From NCBI RefSeq assembly GCF_963169125.1, contig NC_084797.1, positions 104,805,868 to 104,869,867 of the forward strand: DNA of 64,000 bases, read 5' to 3'. Positions 43,530-55,867 of this stretch are shown here, in pieces; the first letter of the stretch is position 1; each line of letters begins with the position of its first letter. Origin of the DNA: Humulus lupulus (lineage: Eukaryota; Streptophyta; Magnoliopsida; Rosales; Cannabaceae). The position numbers and the translations under genes are program-made. The notes below the pieces were generated by a model that was not told the origin of the DNA, did not search any database, and saw nothing but the letters and a program-made list of their open reading frames with translations.

Positions 43530-46500
43530 TGTAGGCACCAAATATTTTTTTTTATTTTTATTTATTTAAATTTTTTTCTTTGTTTTATTTAATTGTTAAG
43601 TATTATGAATTTTTTTTTTATTTTTTTAGAATTGTTTTGTAGAAATTGTGTGAATTTAATTGTTAATTTATTTATTTATTAATTAATTTAATTTGTGAAT
43701 AAAATGATTTGAATGTACCAATGTGCATGGTTAGTTGAAATGCACCTTAACACTTGTGTGTGTGCATGTGCATTATTGCATGGTGAACATGCAATAGTTT
43801 TCCCATGCATTATTCTAGATTTTTCCTTTTATTTGTTATTTAGTTTTAATTTAATTGGAAGGAAAATAATGGAAGAAATAAAGAGAGAAGGCTCTAGAAG
43901 GCTTGTGTTCACACAAGAAAGAAATGGAAAGGAAATGCTAAGAATAGAAAGAGTTGTTTTTTTATTCCCCTAACTCTGGACCCAGCCACAGTAAAAGAAA
44001 AATAACTTTATCTGTAGGCGTTCGATTTGGATAAAATTGGTTCTGTTAGAAAGATAACTTAATTATCTACAACTTTTGTGAAATATAGTTTTTCCCAAAA
44101 TGCAACGAATAAGAGCCAAAATCGTGTCCCAAATGGCAGGACCCTAGAACAACGAAAATTTGATATTTCCTTATTAGTGTGGTGTGCCAAGGGAGGAAAA
44201 AGAGAAGTTAGTGTGGTGTAAATTATTTAAGGGATTTGATTGGCTGAGTACAATTATTGTTTGATTTGATTTTCTATTTATTGTTTAAAGGAAATAAAGA
44301 ATAAATAGAAAATAGGAAACTTACCCTTTTCTTTTAATTGGACCTTTATGAGAGAATTAAGATAAAGGGGGAAGAAAAGAATTGGAAGAGCATTATGCTC
44401 TTGGTGGCTGCGTGTGCTAGAGAGAGGAAGAGAGAGAGAGAGTGGCGTGATAGAGAGGGAAGGAGAAGAAGAAAGAGAAGAAGGAGGAGAAGAAGAAGAG
44501 AAGGAAGGATTCAATACTATGATATGTATTTTTTGTATTTGTGGTTTTCAATCCTCTCTTCTTTTTCTTTCTTTAGTTTTGATGAGTTATTGTTGTGGTT
44601 TGTTGGTGTTCTTCTTTTCTATTGGTGGATTTTGAAAAGCCCTAGGCTTGAACAAGTGGTTGCTATAATTTTGGGTTGATCACTTTTGTGTTCTTGATTT
44701 TACAATCAAGTGAGGTAATGGGATTTCTAACCCTTTTGTGGTTATGATTTTTGGTTGAATTGGTTGATTGATATTTTGGCTTTGATACATGAAGGGTTGG
44801 CCTAGGCATGTGGCTCTATGATTTCATGTGGTTTTGGTGTTGGGCATCATATTATTATTGGTCATGGGAAAATTGTTTTATGGTTAAACTATGAAAAAGT
44901 TTTGTTTCTATTTGTATAAGATGAGATTGGGTGAAAGATAAGGGTAAGAAGTTTTACTATTTTATGTGTATTGGTTTCGGTTTATGGGCATGTTTAGGTT
45001 TATGATTGTTTGTGATTTTGAATATGGATTTATATTGGCTATGAAACTATGTTGATCTCTTGTTATATGAATTGTTTGATCTTAGGATCTTGAGTATGAT
45101 GATATTGATGTTATGATATCTATGTGAAAGCATGCAAGGGTTTGGTTTTGATCCACTAAATATGATGATCTTGGTATTTTATGTTTATGAGAATGAGGGT
45201 TATTTCTGCCTATAGGGCATTTGATGGATGATTGTGTTGTTTTTTTTTTCACCTATACTTGTTAGGAACATGCTAGGTTAATGTAAAGGTAAATATGAAT
45301 ATTGGAGTTGTATGCTAATAATGCATGTTGTCTTCATTATTTTGTTGGATGGAATGTATGAACTCATTGGAAATATAATAGGGTGTTGTAAGGTTTTAAA
45401 TGAATATGTGTTAGTTATTTTCTTTTGAATTATTTGTATAATAGGAGCATGTTAGGATTTGTGATTTATTTGTGCTAATTAAACATGCATGATTTTGTAT
45501 GAATCATGTGAGGCATGATGAAAAAGATGAATTTTATGATGATTTATTGCTTGCTCGTTTTTGGTGTCTAAGTGGTTAGTATATGATGAAAATAATGATT
45601 TGGATGTTTAAATAATTTGGCTAATGTTTTGATGTTTCAAGAAATTAAATGGAAGGTTTTAAGATGCCTTGAAATGATATTTTTGCACAAATTATTACCT
45701 ACATATTTTTTCTTTATTTTTTAGAAAATATTGAGTTTTAAACATAAAAATGGTGATTCTGAGAATAAAGAAAGATAGTTGCTGGAATTTTTGTAAAAAA
45801 AATTGAAGTTGTATTTAATAAAAGAAATTTTGTGAGTATCTTGAAATAAATTAATACCCTAAACTATGGTAATATTAAAAGTGATATTTTTAATGTAATA
45901 TGAGTGCCTATTTTAATAGTTATGATTTTTCTTTATTTTTTATTAAGAAAAATGTTGAATTTAGTTCACTTGTGAATTTTAAGTAAATTAAATTATGGCT
46001 GAAAGTTTAGTTAATTATTTATAAAAATAATCATTGGATTTTTCACATATGAATTTATTCTATATAAAAATTAATCTTTAAAAATAACACAAGTAAAAAA
46101 ATGTAATTTTTCACATCTAAAAATTATATTTTTCTCACATTAAACTTGTAAATTTGTTAATTGGATTATAATGTTATTTTCTAAATAAACATGTTAAATT
46201 ATGAGAATTTTACGTAATTTTTAGTTTTGGTTATTTTATGGAATTTAAAAGTAAGTAATGGAGTTATTATATTTTAAATGATTAAATAAATTATTTTATG
46301 AAATAAAATAATTTCTTGAGAGAATTAATTAACCTAGTAATTTTAAGAAGATAAAATAATGGTAAACAAAGCATGTTACAAGTTTATTATTTTGAAAACA
46401 ATAGAAGTAAGTCGCATAGAATTATCGTTTTAAACGCCACGTTTACGCAACGTTCTCACGTACACATGTCGCATGCAAATTCAGTTTTACGTTAAAAAAT

Positions 46501-46879
46501 ATGTCTATTAAGCAACCATGTAGTTTTTATAGAAAGATCATGCAGGCAATATAGGTAGAATGTGCATTATTCTTTTATGACCTTATGTGTAATTATGCAT
46601 TTGTGTATGTTGTGAATAAATCTTACCATGTGTGCATGGCCCATGCACACACGGGTTTATGAGTGGGAAAAATAGAGATTATGGTAAGCTAAGGAATGTT
46701 ACTTTGATTATGGTATAGGCTCGTTGAGAAATTGTCGTTTTATTTAGCTTGGATCCGAGGTAAGGAAGTTAGATAGAATTTTGTTTATTTATGTTGTGAA
46801 TTGTAAGACTGTTCGTATGAATGAAAATGTTATGAATGATGAAATGCTATAATATGATTATATGTTGGATTGTATGATT

Positions 46880-47100
46880 GCTATATGATATGAATGGATG
46901 TTAGCGTGATGAACGCGACACATCAAATAAAAGGGTTACGAAGGATATGAAGACGTGACCGAGTTATATGTAATGGTTGTTAGCGTGTTGAACGCGACAC
47001 AACAAAGGGGTTACTAAGGATATGAAGACGTAACCCGAGTTACTAAGGATATAAAGACATAACTCCAGTGGTGGACGCGCCAAGGTTATTAAAGGACCAG
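46880..47100. repeat. Short tandem repeat in LTR-D (about 75-bp unit)
   Basis: GTTAGCGTG(A/T)TGAACGCGACACA..AAGGGGTTAC..AAGGATATGAAGACGT occurs twice, followed by a partial third unit. Confidence 0.8.
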
Positions 47101-47167
47101 AGATCCTGTTTACCTCAAAGGGTGACATGGACAACTTAGCGGGTCATGTTCACAAGGAAAATTTTTA

Positions 47168-47345
47168 TGATGAAGTTATGATGTTTATGCTATGATGTTT
47201 ATGTTATGATGATGTTATGATGTTTATGCTATGATGTTTATGTTATGGTCATGTTATGATGGTCATGTTATGATCATGATATTAATGTTGATGTGATTAT
47301 GTTTATGTTTATGATATTGACACCATTATGACAATGATGTTATGA
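47168..47345. repeat. TTATGATG minisatellite in LTR-D
   Basis: Irregular repeats of GTTATGATGTTTATGCTATGATG with later GGTCATGTTATGAT variants. Confidence 0.85.
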
Positions 47346-47977
47346 TGTATAAAGATGCAAGAATGTGTTTGTGACTTGTTGTATCTTACTTGTTTGTTGT
47401 TTGTACTTCCTTACTGGGCTTTTAGCTCACCCCCTTACTTTCCCTTCCAGGTAGCAAATAGGTTTCTCTATGGCACGCGTGGTGATGTGGGGAGTTCTGT
47501 CATCCTGGTGTGTATGGCGTGGGGCATCCTATGAACGAGAAACGATCAGTTTAAAACACCATTTTCTTTTATGTTTAATGGGACTTTTTAAAACTTATGA
47601 GTGGGACTTGAACTTTTGGTTGTTTTAGAACTTTGCATGAAAATTGATATTTTCTTTTTAAACTATTGGGCCCAACTAGCATGTTTTAAGCAAGACCCCA
47701 TTGAGATCTTTATAATAAGTGGCTTTCTCTTATAAACCAATGAATATGTGAATGTTTTACAAAGCACTAGACTCGGGCATTTTTACACTTGATGTCATTT
47801 CATGAATTTAGAGAATTGCCAAAATGCTGCCTAAAAATATCCATAAAAGTTTGACATTTGCAAGCTTTTAACATCCTAAATACAAGTAACTCGTAAACTA
47901 GGGTTAATTCATAACCTGAAGCACATAAATTCCTGTGTCTCAACTTGTATTTCTTTAAGCTTTGTTTTAATTAGTTT

Positions 47978-49930
47978 TGTAATGCCCCGACTAATCTAGA
48001 TCTCGGACCATTAAAAACTATTAAACATAACTACTATTTTTGAATACATATATACACAAAATATTAGAACTTTATTAAAAATCCAAAATACGATACGAAA
48101 TAGAAAATAAGGTATGGGTACCCATTGTCTAGCACATAAAACAGAAAAATATAAACTTTAATCATTCGTTTAAATAATAAGTGCGGAAATACATAAAATA
48201 TAAATTAAAAGACTTTAAACAACGTCATCCTCGATCTTCCCGCACTCCATTCAATCCATCCATCCCCAATACACATGCCAAGTTTCCACAACTATATCAT
48301 AAATCATAAGACTATACATCATAAATCATCAGACTATATCATAAAACATATACTGTAAAACATATGACGTAAAAACGTATATCATATAGGACTACAATAT
48401 TAATGGCCATTAACTCATTACCGTGGCATGTGATAAAACCATTTAGGTCCTCAGTCTGCTATCACGATAGGTTAGATCACAAGGTAGTATATGATAACCC
48501 ATCTAGGTCCTCTGTCTACTAATCGAGATAGGGTAACTCATAACTCTAATCCACAATAATGATAAAAATCTTGGGGTTTGCTATCTAAGCAACTATAAGC
48601 CCCAAGTGACTACAAAACATATTTAAGCATATATACATAGCACATATCTTAGCATATAAACATATCATAACACATCGTATAAACACATATAATCTAACCT
48701 ATTTTCCTTACAAAAAAACTGGGATGTTGTAGACAAGAATGGGATTGGAACACTCCTAAAACCAATTGTAAAATCCATGAGTTTCTAAAGAAAAGGAGAT
48801 GAAAAAGATAACTAAAACATCAATGTAGAAACTTACCGAAAACCTGAAGTTTCAAGACACTTAAACACCTAACGAAAAAGCAATAACAATAAGTAATGAT
48901 CTGAAAGAAAATGGAAGGAACTAAAAGAACTATGATGGATTAAACCTGAGGATAAGAATACCTTGAATGGATTATGACTTTGATCTAAACCTAGATATCG
49001 AAATAACATACTATTTTACTTCCCAAGTGTTTAGAAAAGCATAGATTGGAAAAGCTTTTATCCCAAAACCCAAGTGTTTTCTCTCTAGAGTAATCTTAGA
49101 AGCTTGAAGGCTCTGAAGAATGCTTGAGTGATGAGTGAAATGGCTGAGTACTAGGTCCTATTTATAGAGTTCAAGGAGTGAAACTAACCCCTTTTAAAAT
49201 GAATAAATAAATGAATAATAATTGAAAAGATTTGAATTTTATTTTCAACAGATGCCCAAAACTCGGTCAAAAACATTCAAGAGCAAGTCCAAGTGGTTGG
49301 GGGCTGTTTCTAATTTCAATCCACAAAGATTCAAAAATGGCTCTAGGAGGCGATATATCGCCTATCCTAGGCAAAATATCACCCCTACCTATGTCCTGTG
49401 CTTTCGTTCGTGCGAAGTTGACTTATTTTTCGTTTCTCCCGCAGGCGATATATCGGCCCCTATAGCTGCGATATATCGTCATACGTTGATATATCAAACA
49501 CGTTTTTGCACTCTTTCAGCATATTTTGAATTTGTTTAAACAACTTTTATTGAGTAAAACGTGATCCTAACAGCTGCTGGAAGGTTCTAGAGCTTCTAGG
49601 TTTATCCTTTATTAGATTATTCATCCAAAATGCTTAAATCCTTAATAAACATGTTTGTGACAAGTGTCATGTTCTTATTAATTCTTTCTAAACCATATGT
49701 TATAATAAATAATATTTCTAGGACCAACTATATTAATCAAACCTTATGTTATAATTAATATTTCTAAACTATAGGTTAAACTTAAAAAATCTATAACTAT
49801 TTTCTATGAGTTTCCAACTAAATCCCAGCTTGAACCAATATCCACGAAAACTAATATACTACAAGCTACTACTTCTACTATATAGCTAAGTAAAATTTTG
49901 AGACACTAAAATTTGTTAGCGAAATAGCCA
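47978..49930 (-). mobile_element. LTR-C: minus-strand gypsy-type LTR
   Basis: Plus strand begins TGTAATGCCCCGAC, which on the minus strand is the LTR end GGGGCATTACA. A minus-strand TATA element (CTATAAATAGG, about 49160-49172) is followed by a pyrimidine/AAG leader and a GGTAAGTTT donor-like string at about 48832. The right edge near 49930 is uncertain. No coding sequence is present. Confidence 0.55.
49349..49499. repeat. Cluster of GCGATATATCGC palindromes
   Basis: Self-complementary copies at 49349-49362, 49444-49457 and 49468-49478, with a weaker one at 49485-49499 (TTGATATATCAA). They lie upstream of the LTR-C TATA element. Confidence 0.88.
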
Positions 49931-49935
49931 GTCAA

Positions 49936-50396
49936 CAATATCTATTTCCTTCTCTACTTAACATGCCATTTAATTCACATAAATCACTATGTAATAGATC
50001 TAGCAATTTTAAACATCTATCAATACTTGGAGAAGGATTCTTAACAATTTTCGATTTAACATATAATTCACATTTATCATGCTCATTCACATCACAATTA
50101 ACTAATCAACATTTAACAACTATTTTAATTGTGTTCTAACCTATATGAGCAAGTCTATTATGGCACAAAGTAATAGAAATAAAATTAATCACATTACAGG
50201 AATTAGATGGCATATAATTATTGTCATGATCAAGAGTACCCAATTTTGATCATCTCATCACAAAATAACCCTTTCCAACAAAAGTGCCCAATTTTGTCAA
50301 AATAAGTTTACCGAATTCAAACTCCATTTTATTACTGGATTTACTCAATTGAGTTCCACTTATAATGTTTCTAGCCATATAGGGAACATAGGAAAC
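49936..50396 (-). pseudogene. Copia-2 pre-integrase and integrase zinc region
   Basis: Minus strand from 50396: NVSYVPYMARNIISGTQLSK, KLILTKLGTFVGKGYF, then LCHNRLAHIG, CELYVKSKI and LDLLHSDLCELNGM, i.e. the GAG-pre-integrase and integrase zinc-binding regions of a Ty1/copia polyprotein. Stops at about 50250 and 50140 break it, and it ends near 49936. The codons upstream of NVSYVP continue at 62817 on the other side of Tat-2, with ATTAG duplicated. It belongs to a different copia family from Copia-1 by its residues. Confidence 0.8.
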
Positions 50397-50401
50397 ATTA
50401 G

Positions 50402-51148
50402 TGTTGACACAATTCTTCGCCAACAGGTAATTAAGAGAATGAGAGAAAAGGATTAGTGCTAAATGTGAACCGAAATAGATATATGATCTTAGAGGACGAA
50501 AGGGGTGACTCAAGACACGGTTTTTAAGTGGTTCGAAGGTTAAAATCCTTCCACTCCACTAGTCAATATTATTGATCTATACTAAGTATTTGGTTACAAA
50601 GTATTTCTTACAAGAGGTTATTTTTCCAACCCCTATCAACTCCCAGGGTCTCCATATTTATAGGAGAAGGCACCTGGAAGTTGGTAGGGAGGTCATCCCG
50701 TGACCTTCTTACTTGACGTATCAATTCTGTGACATTCATGATTAATTCCTAAACCTGACACATAAGTGTGGTCAAATCAATAGGTAAGGAAGTAATGGGC
50801 CACACGGCCCAACCCCACCGTGGGTGTCTGAACACGCACGTTCCTGCTGCGTGTCCGAGAAGTCAGGGGGATATCAGACACGTGATGCCTGATATATGCA
50901 TGTTTACCTTGCGTGTGTTTACTTCTCAAGGGGTCACTCCCCCATATCCAGCTCGTACCGCGAGCTACATGCTGGACTCGACCTTCGGCCTTCAGGGGAC
51001 CTGCTCCAGTCTTGGACAATGGAGGGGAGCCCTTTGGGCTTCCTCGAGCTAACGACAGAAGCTCCGGTCTTAGGGGAGTTCATGAGATAACTACGATTAG
51101 TCAGGAGCTCAGCTTGCTAACCAGCCCGTGGGAAAACCAGGGCGTACA
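50402..51148 (-). repeat. Tat-2 3' LTR
   Basis: Plus strand TGTTGACAC..GGGCGTACA. Adjoins the PPT at 51149. It contains a G-box CACGTG (about 50878) and a minus-strand TATAAATATGG (rc near 50653-50663), both also in the other LTR. Confidence 0.96.
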
Positions 51149-51163
51149 TCTGCCCCCCAAGCT
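51149..51163 (-). promoter_or_regulatory. Tat-2 polypurine tract
   Basis: Minus strand AGCTTGGGGGGCAGA immediately before the LTR start TGTACGCC. Confidence 0.9.
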
Positions 51164-51415
51164 CCTGCTCGTGGTATACCACGTCGTATATAAGACCACA
51201 GTAGGGGCTTTTGGACTTCCCCATGAACTCTTCGCATTCCACCTTTTATGCAGGCGTCTAATACGTGGAACATCGTGGGTGGTGACGGTACGTCTTACGA
51301 GAACCGCATTTAATGGCCTAGCCCATGCCCAGCCGTCGTTTCGTATTTCGAGTGGAGGGCCTCGGATCCCCCATCAGGGCCATCCAACGGCCCTCTATAC
51401 GTGATCCTTTACGCA

Positions 51416-51423
51416 TATAAAAA
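51416..51423 (+). promoter_or_regulatory. Candidate TATA box for the Tat-2 antisense gene
   Basis: TATAAAAA sits outside the LTR, ~240 bp before a splice donor (51655) and ~815 bp before the first in-frame ATG. A CT-rich stretch (51480-51510) follows, as in plant leaders. Placement is by inference. Confidence 0.5.
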
Positions 51424-51439
51424 GGGGTGGCCACCCTAC

Positions 51440-52148
51440 GTATGGGCCACCCTTTCATCCGAAATTTTTCAAGCTTCAAGCTCCTCTTCTTCCTCTCTCT
51501 ATATCTCCAGAAGAGCAAAACCCTCGATCCCTCTACTGGTACTTTCAGCGTTCAAGAAGCTTAGGCGCACGGACTTCTCCGAAGCTTTGGAAGCCATTAC
51601 ACCGACGAAGCTCTTACCAACGCAACACCTTCGTCTACCTCCCAGCCACACACTGTAAGTTTCCTGACCCTGTGTGTTTTGAAAATATGCTACTGTAGCT
51701 TAGGTAAAAAAAATTTACTGTAGCCGCATGCAAGGGTTTGCTGGGTTTTGTGGATATGGAGGGTGACAGCCCTTTTAGGTTAGGGCACATTTGTTGTAGG
51801 AAATCGCTTTAGAGTATGGGTTTCAGGATGCTTTTTCTGGGGAAAATTTCTGGGTAGGAGTTTTGGGAATTTTGGGTGCAAAACCGGGTAGCTTAGGGAA
51901 CACGCCTCACAAGCGGTTTTGCAATTTCCTGCCTACTGAACCTTTCCCCCCAAGGAAAATTCTATCCTGACCCTCCTGACACACGAATCCCGAGTAATCG
52001 GGGATCGGTTGGGAGCACAGGCGCGCGTTCATCGAACCTCGTGGTCCCACTCTCCACGGGCTGGGCTTACCTCAGCTCGTGTAAATGATAATTGCTTTTT
52101 CCTCATGCTTGGGTCGCCTTTTCTGAAATGTTTTCTTTTGTTCGTTAG
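51440..52148 (+). other. Predicted 5' leader exon and intron of the antisense gene
   Basis: An exon up to 51654 ends at GTAAGT and a 494-bp intron runs to TTCGTTAG at 52148. The exon has no in-frame ATG joined to the coding frame, so it is best read as untranslated. Confidence 0.45.
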
Positions 52149-52231
52149 GCGACCAGATCGCTCCAAAGAGAAATCTCCCACAGAAGAATGTCAGCAGCTC
52201 GGCCTCCCAACAGGACAAAGGGAAGGCGGCG

Positions 52232-54769
52232 ATGCCTAGCTCCCCGATCCCCCGCTTCAGGCCGACAGTGGAGAAGGATGTCGAGGTGGCCCCTGATGCC
52301 TTCTTTGAGGCGGAAAGGATCGTCTCGAAGATAACCGACCAGGCGAAGATTAACAAAATCTTCCTTTCTCACAACATCGCCTTGGGGAAAGTGTCCGTAG
52401 TGGCTCGACCTGCTTCAGAAGGCGAGCAGAGTTGTGCGCCGCTCGACGAGTCGTTCGCGGCCTGGAGTGGTGAACATTTTAAGGCAGGGGCCTTCCTTCC
52501 ACTGGATCAGTACTTTGTTGATTTCCTCAACTATGTGGGGTTGGCCCCATTTCAGCTCCCCCCCAATTCCTACCGTCTGCTAGCAGGGCTGAGGTATTTG
52601 TTCCAGAAGCACGAGTGGGAGGTCCCTACTCCTGTAGACATTTTATATTTCTTCTGCCTCAAAGGCAGCCCGGACCAGCGGGGGCGAGGTGATGGGTTCT
52701 ACTATTTAACTCGGTTTCCCAATACGGCGGTGGTCATCGAGCTGCCCAGCCACCCCAATGACTTTAAGGACCAGTTCTTCATGTCAACTGGTTTCCGGAA
52801 CTGCGAGCATCACTATTTCAATCGTCCTCGTAATTTTCTCCCATCCTTAGCTCACCTTTTAAGTGTTATTTTAGCTCCTCCCGTACCCCATTCTGACTCA
52901 AACTAACCTTGCAGCCATCTTCGCGAGGACAGAGAAGTTTGTGACCCTCGGGGGCCAATATGAAACGCTGGCGGGCTTGCCCCCCAATGAGAAGGATTAT
53001 CGCGTGCTCGTGATGGACGAGATGATGGTGTTCTGCAAGCTGATTTTTCCAAATCAGACCCTGAACCTAAAGAGGCCCTGGGGGCCGCCCCCAGCTCGGG
53101 ACACCAGACCCATCATCGTGGAGGAGGTCGCGGGAGATGAAGACGAGGAGGACGAGGGCGACGAAGTTCCGCTCGTGAGGAGCAGGAAGAGGACCTTTGA
53201 GGTCGCCCAGAGGATGGGCGAGGAGAGGATCCAATCCGGAGCAGCCACGGGTCCTTCTGGCCAAGGTAACCCTTACTTGCTTAGGAGTCTAGATAGGGAC
53301 ACCGCAGACCCCCGGCTGGCTAGGTTCAATCCTAGGCAGCTCGTCCATCGTCACCGAAGCGATCCGGACCTGAACACACTCCTGCTCCATTGTGTCGACC
53401 GGCTCATGCTGCATCACCAAGAGAGCCGGCCTAGGGGTACAGTAGTAGTAGATAACACCCTAGCCTTTAGGTCGATCCTATTTGAGGAGTATGGGACCAA
53501 CTTACGCACATGGACATCACTCCAGAGGGGTATCTATGCTCCGGGGCTTATGCAGTATGTAGAAGAATCTAGCCCTGAGTCAGAACCGGACCCAGAACTT
53601 GCGCCAGTTCGGGAAATAATCGTCTTAGGTTCTTCCAGCTCGGGGGGTAGGGCTCTCTTAGTATTCGCACACTTTTTATATTTAACCCTTTGTCCTTGTC
53701 TGTATGGTTGCTAACTTGTACTAACAATGTTTTTGTTTCGACAGAAGAGATGTCTCAGCCCGAGGATAGCTTGCGAGGCGTAGTCTTCAGGGGAAACCCC
53801 TCGGCCGGACCAAGACAAAAAAGGCTCCGGGGGTCCAGGAGCGCCGCTGGGACCTCCACCAAGTCTCCGGCAAAGGAGAAGGAGAAAACCCTGGCTGCCC
53901 AGGACACGGGAGCAATTCTTCCAGCCGCAGGAGCAGGCCAAATGCCTCCACCACCTCCGCGAGCTCCAGCCACCACTCAGGACGGAGGAACGGAGCTCGG
54001 GACTCCGGCCGTGGCGGTCTCCGATGTGCGCATCCCAGTCAACCCTCAGGACCTGGAGAAGATCCCAGAGGCCTTCCGGGGGATAGTGTACGAGTCGGAG
54101 AACTACGCCGTCAACCATATCTATAAGTTCACCAAGAAGGAACTTCGGGCCATTGAGACACTGAGCCCGGTTGGGGTGATGGAGTCTTCAATGAGCATGA
54201 CCCTAACGGTAAGTTGCCCTGTTTTCTCTGTAAAGCTCCAACCCTTACACCTTGCCCTGTTTTTCCTCTAAGGAAATTTTATCTTTCATTTCTCGCAGGG
54301 CGTCGTCGCTCTCCACCAGAGCATCATCAGGGCCAAGACTCAGCTCGAGGATATGAAAGCCGAGCATCAGGCTTCCCTTCAGGAGGCTAAGGCGACTGAA
54401 GATGCCTTGGCGACCGCGAAGGCCGAGTTGGAGAAAGCCCTCTCGAAGGTCCAGGAGCTCGAAGCCTCCCTTGCCACCTCGCGGGCGGACCTCGAGGCTA
54501 CGAAGACTGAGATCCAGGCCGCCAAGGTCGCCCTAGAAGCCGAACGGGCCACTTCGGAGCAGTCCATGCAGGATTTGTCCTATCACTATTGGGCTTACAA
54601 TCCGGAGGCTGACTTCTCCTTCATGTCACCGAGCCTTTGGGCGTGCTTGCTGGTGAAGTTCCAAGCTCGCCTTGAGAAAGAGGCACCGCCTTCGGAGACT
54701 GGAGAAGCCTCGGGCGCGGCGGAGCAGGGTGAGACAGCGACCTCCACGGGGCCATCTGATGGAGCTTAG
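52232..54769 (+). CDS. Tat-2 antisense gene, four coding exons, 754 codons open
   Basis: Coding exons 52232-52829, 52915-53646, 53745-54208 and 54299-54769 join through GT-AG introns of 85, 98 and 90 bp with matching phases and no stop. The start is the first in-frame ATG after the 52148 acceptor; an earlier ATG near 52187 is out of frame. The N-terminal domain (about residues 60-200; PFQLPPNSYRLL, ILYFF motifs) is shared with the Tat-1 gene. Then come an acidic run (269-283), a basic RSRKR (288-292), a Pro/Gly-rich middle, and a coiled coil (about 605-690) followed by a conserved YWAYNPEADFSFM. It matches, by recall, the extra ORF of Tat elements (Transposase_28 type). Its function is unknown; the basic patch could be a nuclear signal. 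Confidence 0.78.
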
Positions 54770-54927
54770 GGCGTCCTTTCCTTGTTGCCTTTGAACATTT
54801 TCAAGTAATTTTTTTTTTGTAACCTTTGCGTGAGGTGTTTTCACCTCGAGACAATTTTCCTTAACGTTTTTAATTTACGCTCTTTTATGCTTTTAAGCAT
54901 TTCAGTTATAATTTATTGAAAAACCTA

Positions 54928-55640
54928 GTTCGCGTTAACTTTAACCCATATCTCGAGCTCTTTAAGGAGAACAACGATCAACAGATTTAAATCAACTTCT
55001 AAGTTTTATGACCTGGTTAAAACCAGGAACTTAATTTGAAAACTTAGTTCGTGTTAACTTTTATCCATATCTCGAGCTCTTTAAGAAGAACAACGATCAA
55101 CAGATTTAAATCAACTTCTAAGTTTTATGACCCGGTTAAAACCAGGAACTTAATTTGAAAACTTAGTTTGTGTTAACTTTTATCCATATCTCGAGCTCTT
55201 TAAGAAGAACAGCAATCAACAGATTTAAATCAACTTCTAAGTTTTATGACCCGGTTAAAACCAAGAACTTAATTTGAAAACTTAGTTCGTGTTAACTTTT
55301 ATCCATATCTCGAGCTCTTTAAGAAGAACAACGATCAACAAATTTAAATCAACTTCTAAGTTTTATGACCCGATTAAAACCAGGAACTTAATTTGAAAAC
55401 TTAGTTCGTGTTAACTTTTATCCATATCTCGAGCTCTTTAAGAAGAACAACGATCAACAGATTTAAATAAACTTTTAAGTTTTATGACCCGATTAAAACC
55501 AGGAACTTAATTTGAAAACTTAGTTCGTGTTAACTTTTATCCATATCTCGAGCTCTTTAAGAAGAACAACGATCAACAGATTTAAATCAACGTCTAAGTT
55601 TTATGACCCGGTTAAAACCAGGATAAGACTTAGTTAGTGT
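54928..55640. repeat. 119-bp tandem repeat, about six copies
   Basis: The CATATCTCGAG anchor recurs at 54947, 55066, 55185, 55304, 55423 and 55542, exactly 119 bp each time, with a diverged last copy near 55651. It lies between the converging antisense gene and integrase. Copies are >95% alike by eye except the edges. Confidence 0.95.
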
Positions 55641-55867
55641 TAACCCTTATCAATATCTCGCGTTTTTAAGAAAACAACAGTCAATCGATAAGAATCAACA
55701 TCTAAGTCGTTAAGGAGACCTGGTTATATCCAGGTACCATATGCCCCCCATGTAACTAGGAAAGGTTCTTCCGTGGTTACTTTAAGACCACACTTGCAAA
55801 TATGCATAAAAAGTTTATTTTCATTAATACATAAGAAGTGGCCTTCCAGGCCTTACAAGTAAATCAT

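Larger units (their letters stand above)
43530..47977 (+). mobile_element. LTR-D: long plus-strand gypsy-type LTR-like block
   Basis: It starts TGTAGGCACCAAA. Marks of an LTR transcription unit occur in order: a GA-rich tract (44410-44510), a GAGGTAAT string (44712), GAGGTAAG (46757), and a TTTAGCTCACCCCC...CCTTCCAGG segment (47425-47455) like the 3' part of other gypsy LTRs here. No pol sequence is present and the right edge is approximate. Two tandem arrays are listed separately. Confidence 0.45.

Noticed and set aside
44338..44679. Arg/Glu/Lys-rich ORF of 113 codons
   Set aside because: It translates a GA-rich tract in LTR-D; low-complexity artefact.
47978..49930. LTR-C as one intact solo LTR with target duplication
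   Set aside because: The five bases on the two sides (AGTTT and GTCAA) do not match, so the right edge or the history is uncertain.
51318..51658. A protein-coding first exon for the antisense gene (85-codon ORF from 51401)
   Set aside because: Its frame does not join the coding frame at the 51655/52148 splice sites, and it begins upstream of the likely TATA box.
54928..55640. CRISPR-like array
   Set aside because: Units are contiguous 119-bp tandem copies without unique spacers, in plant DNA.
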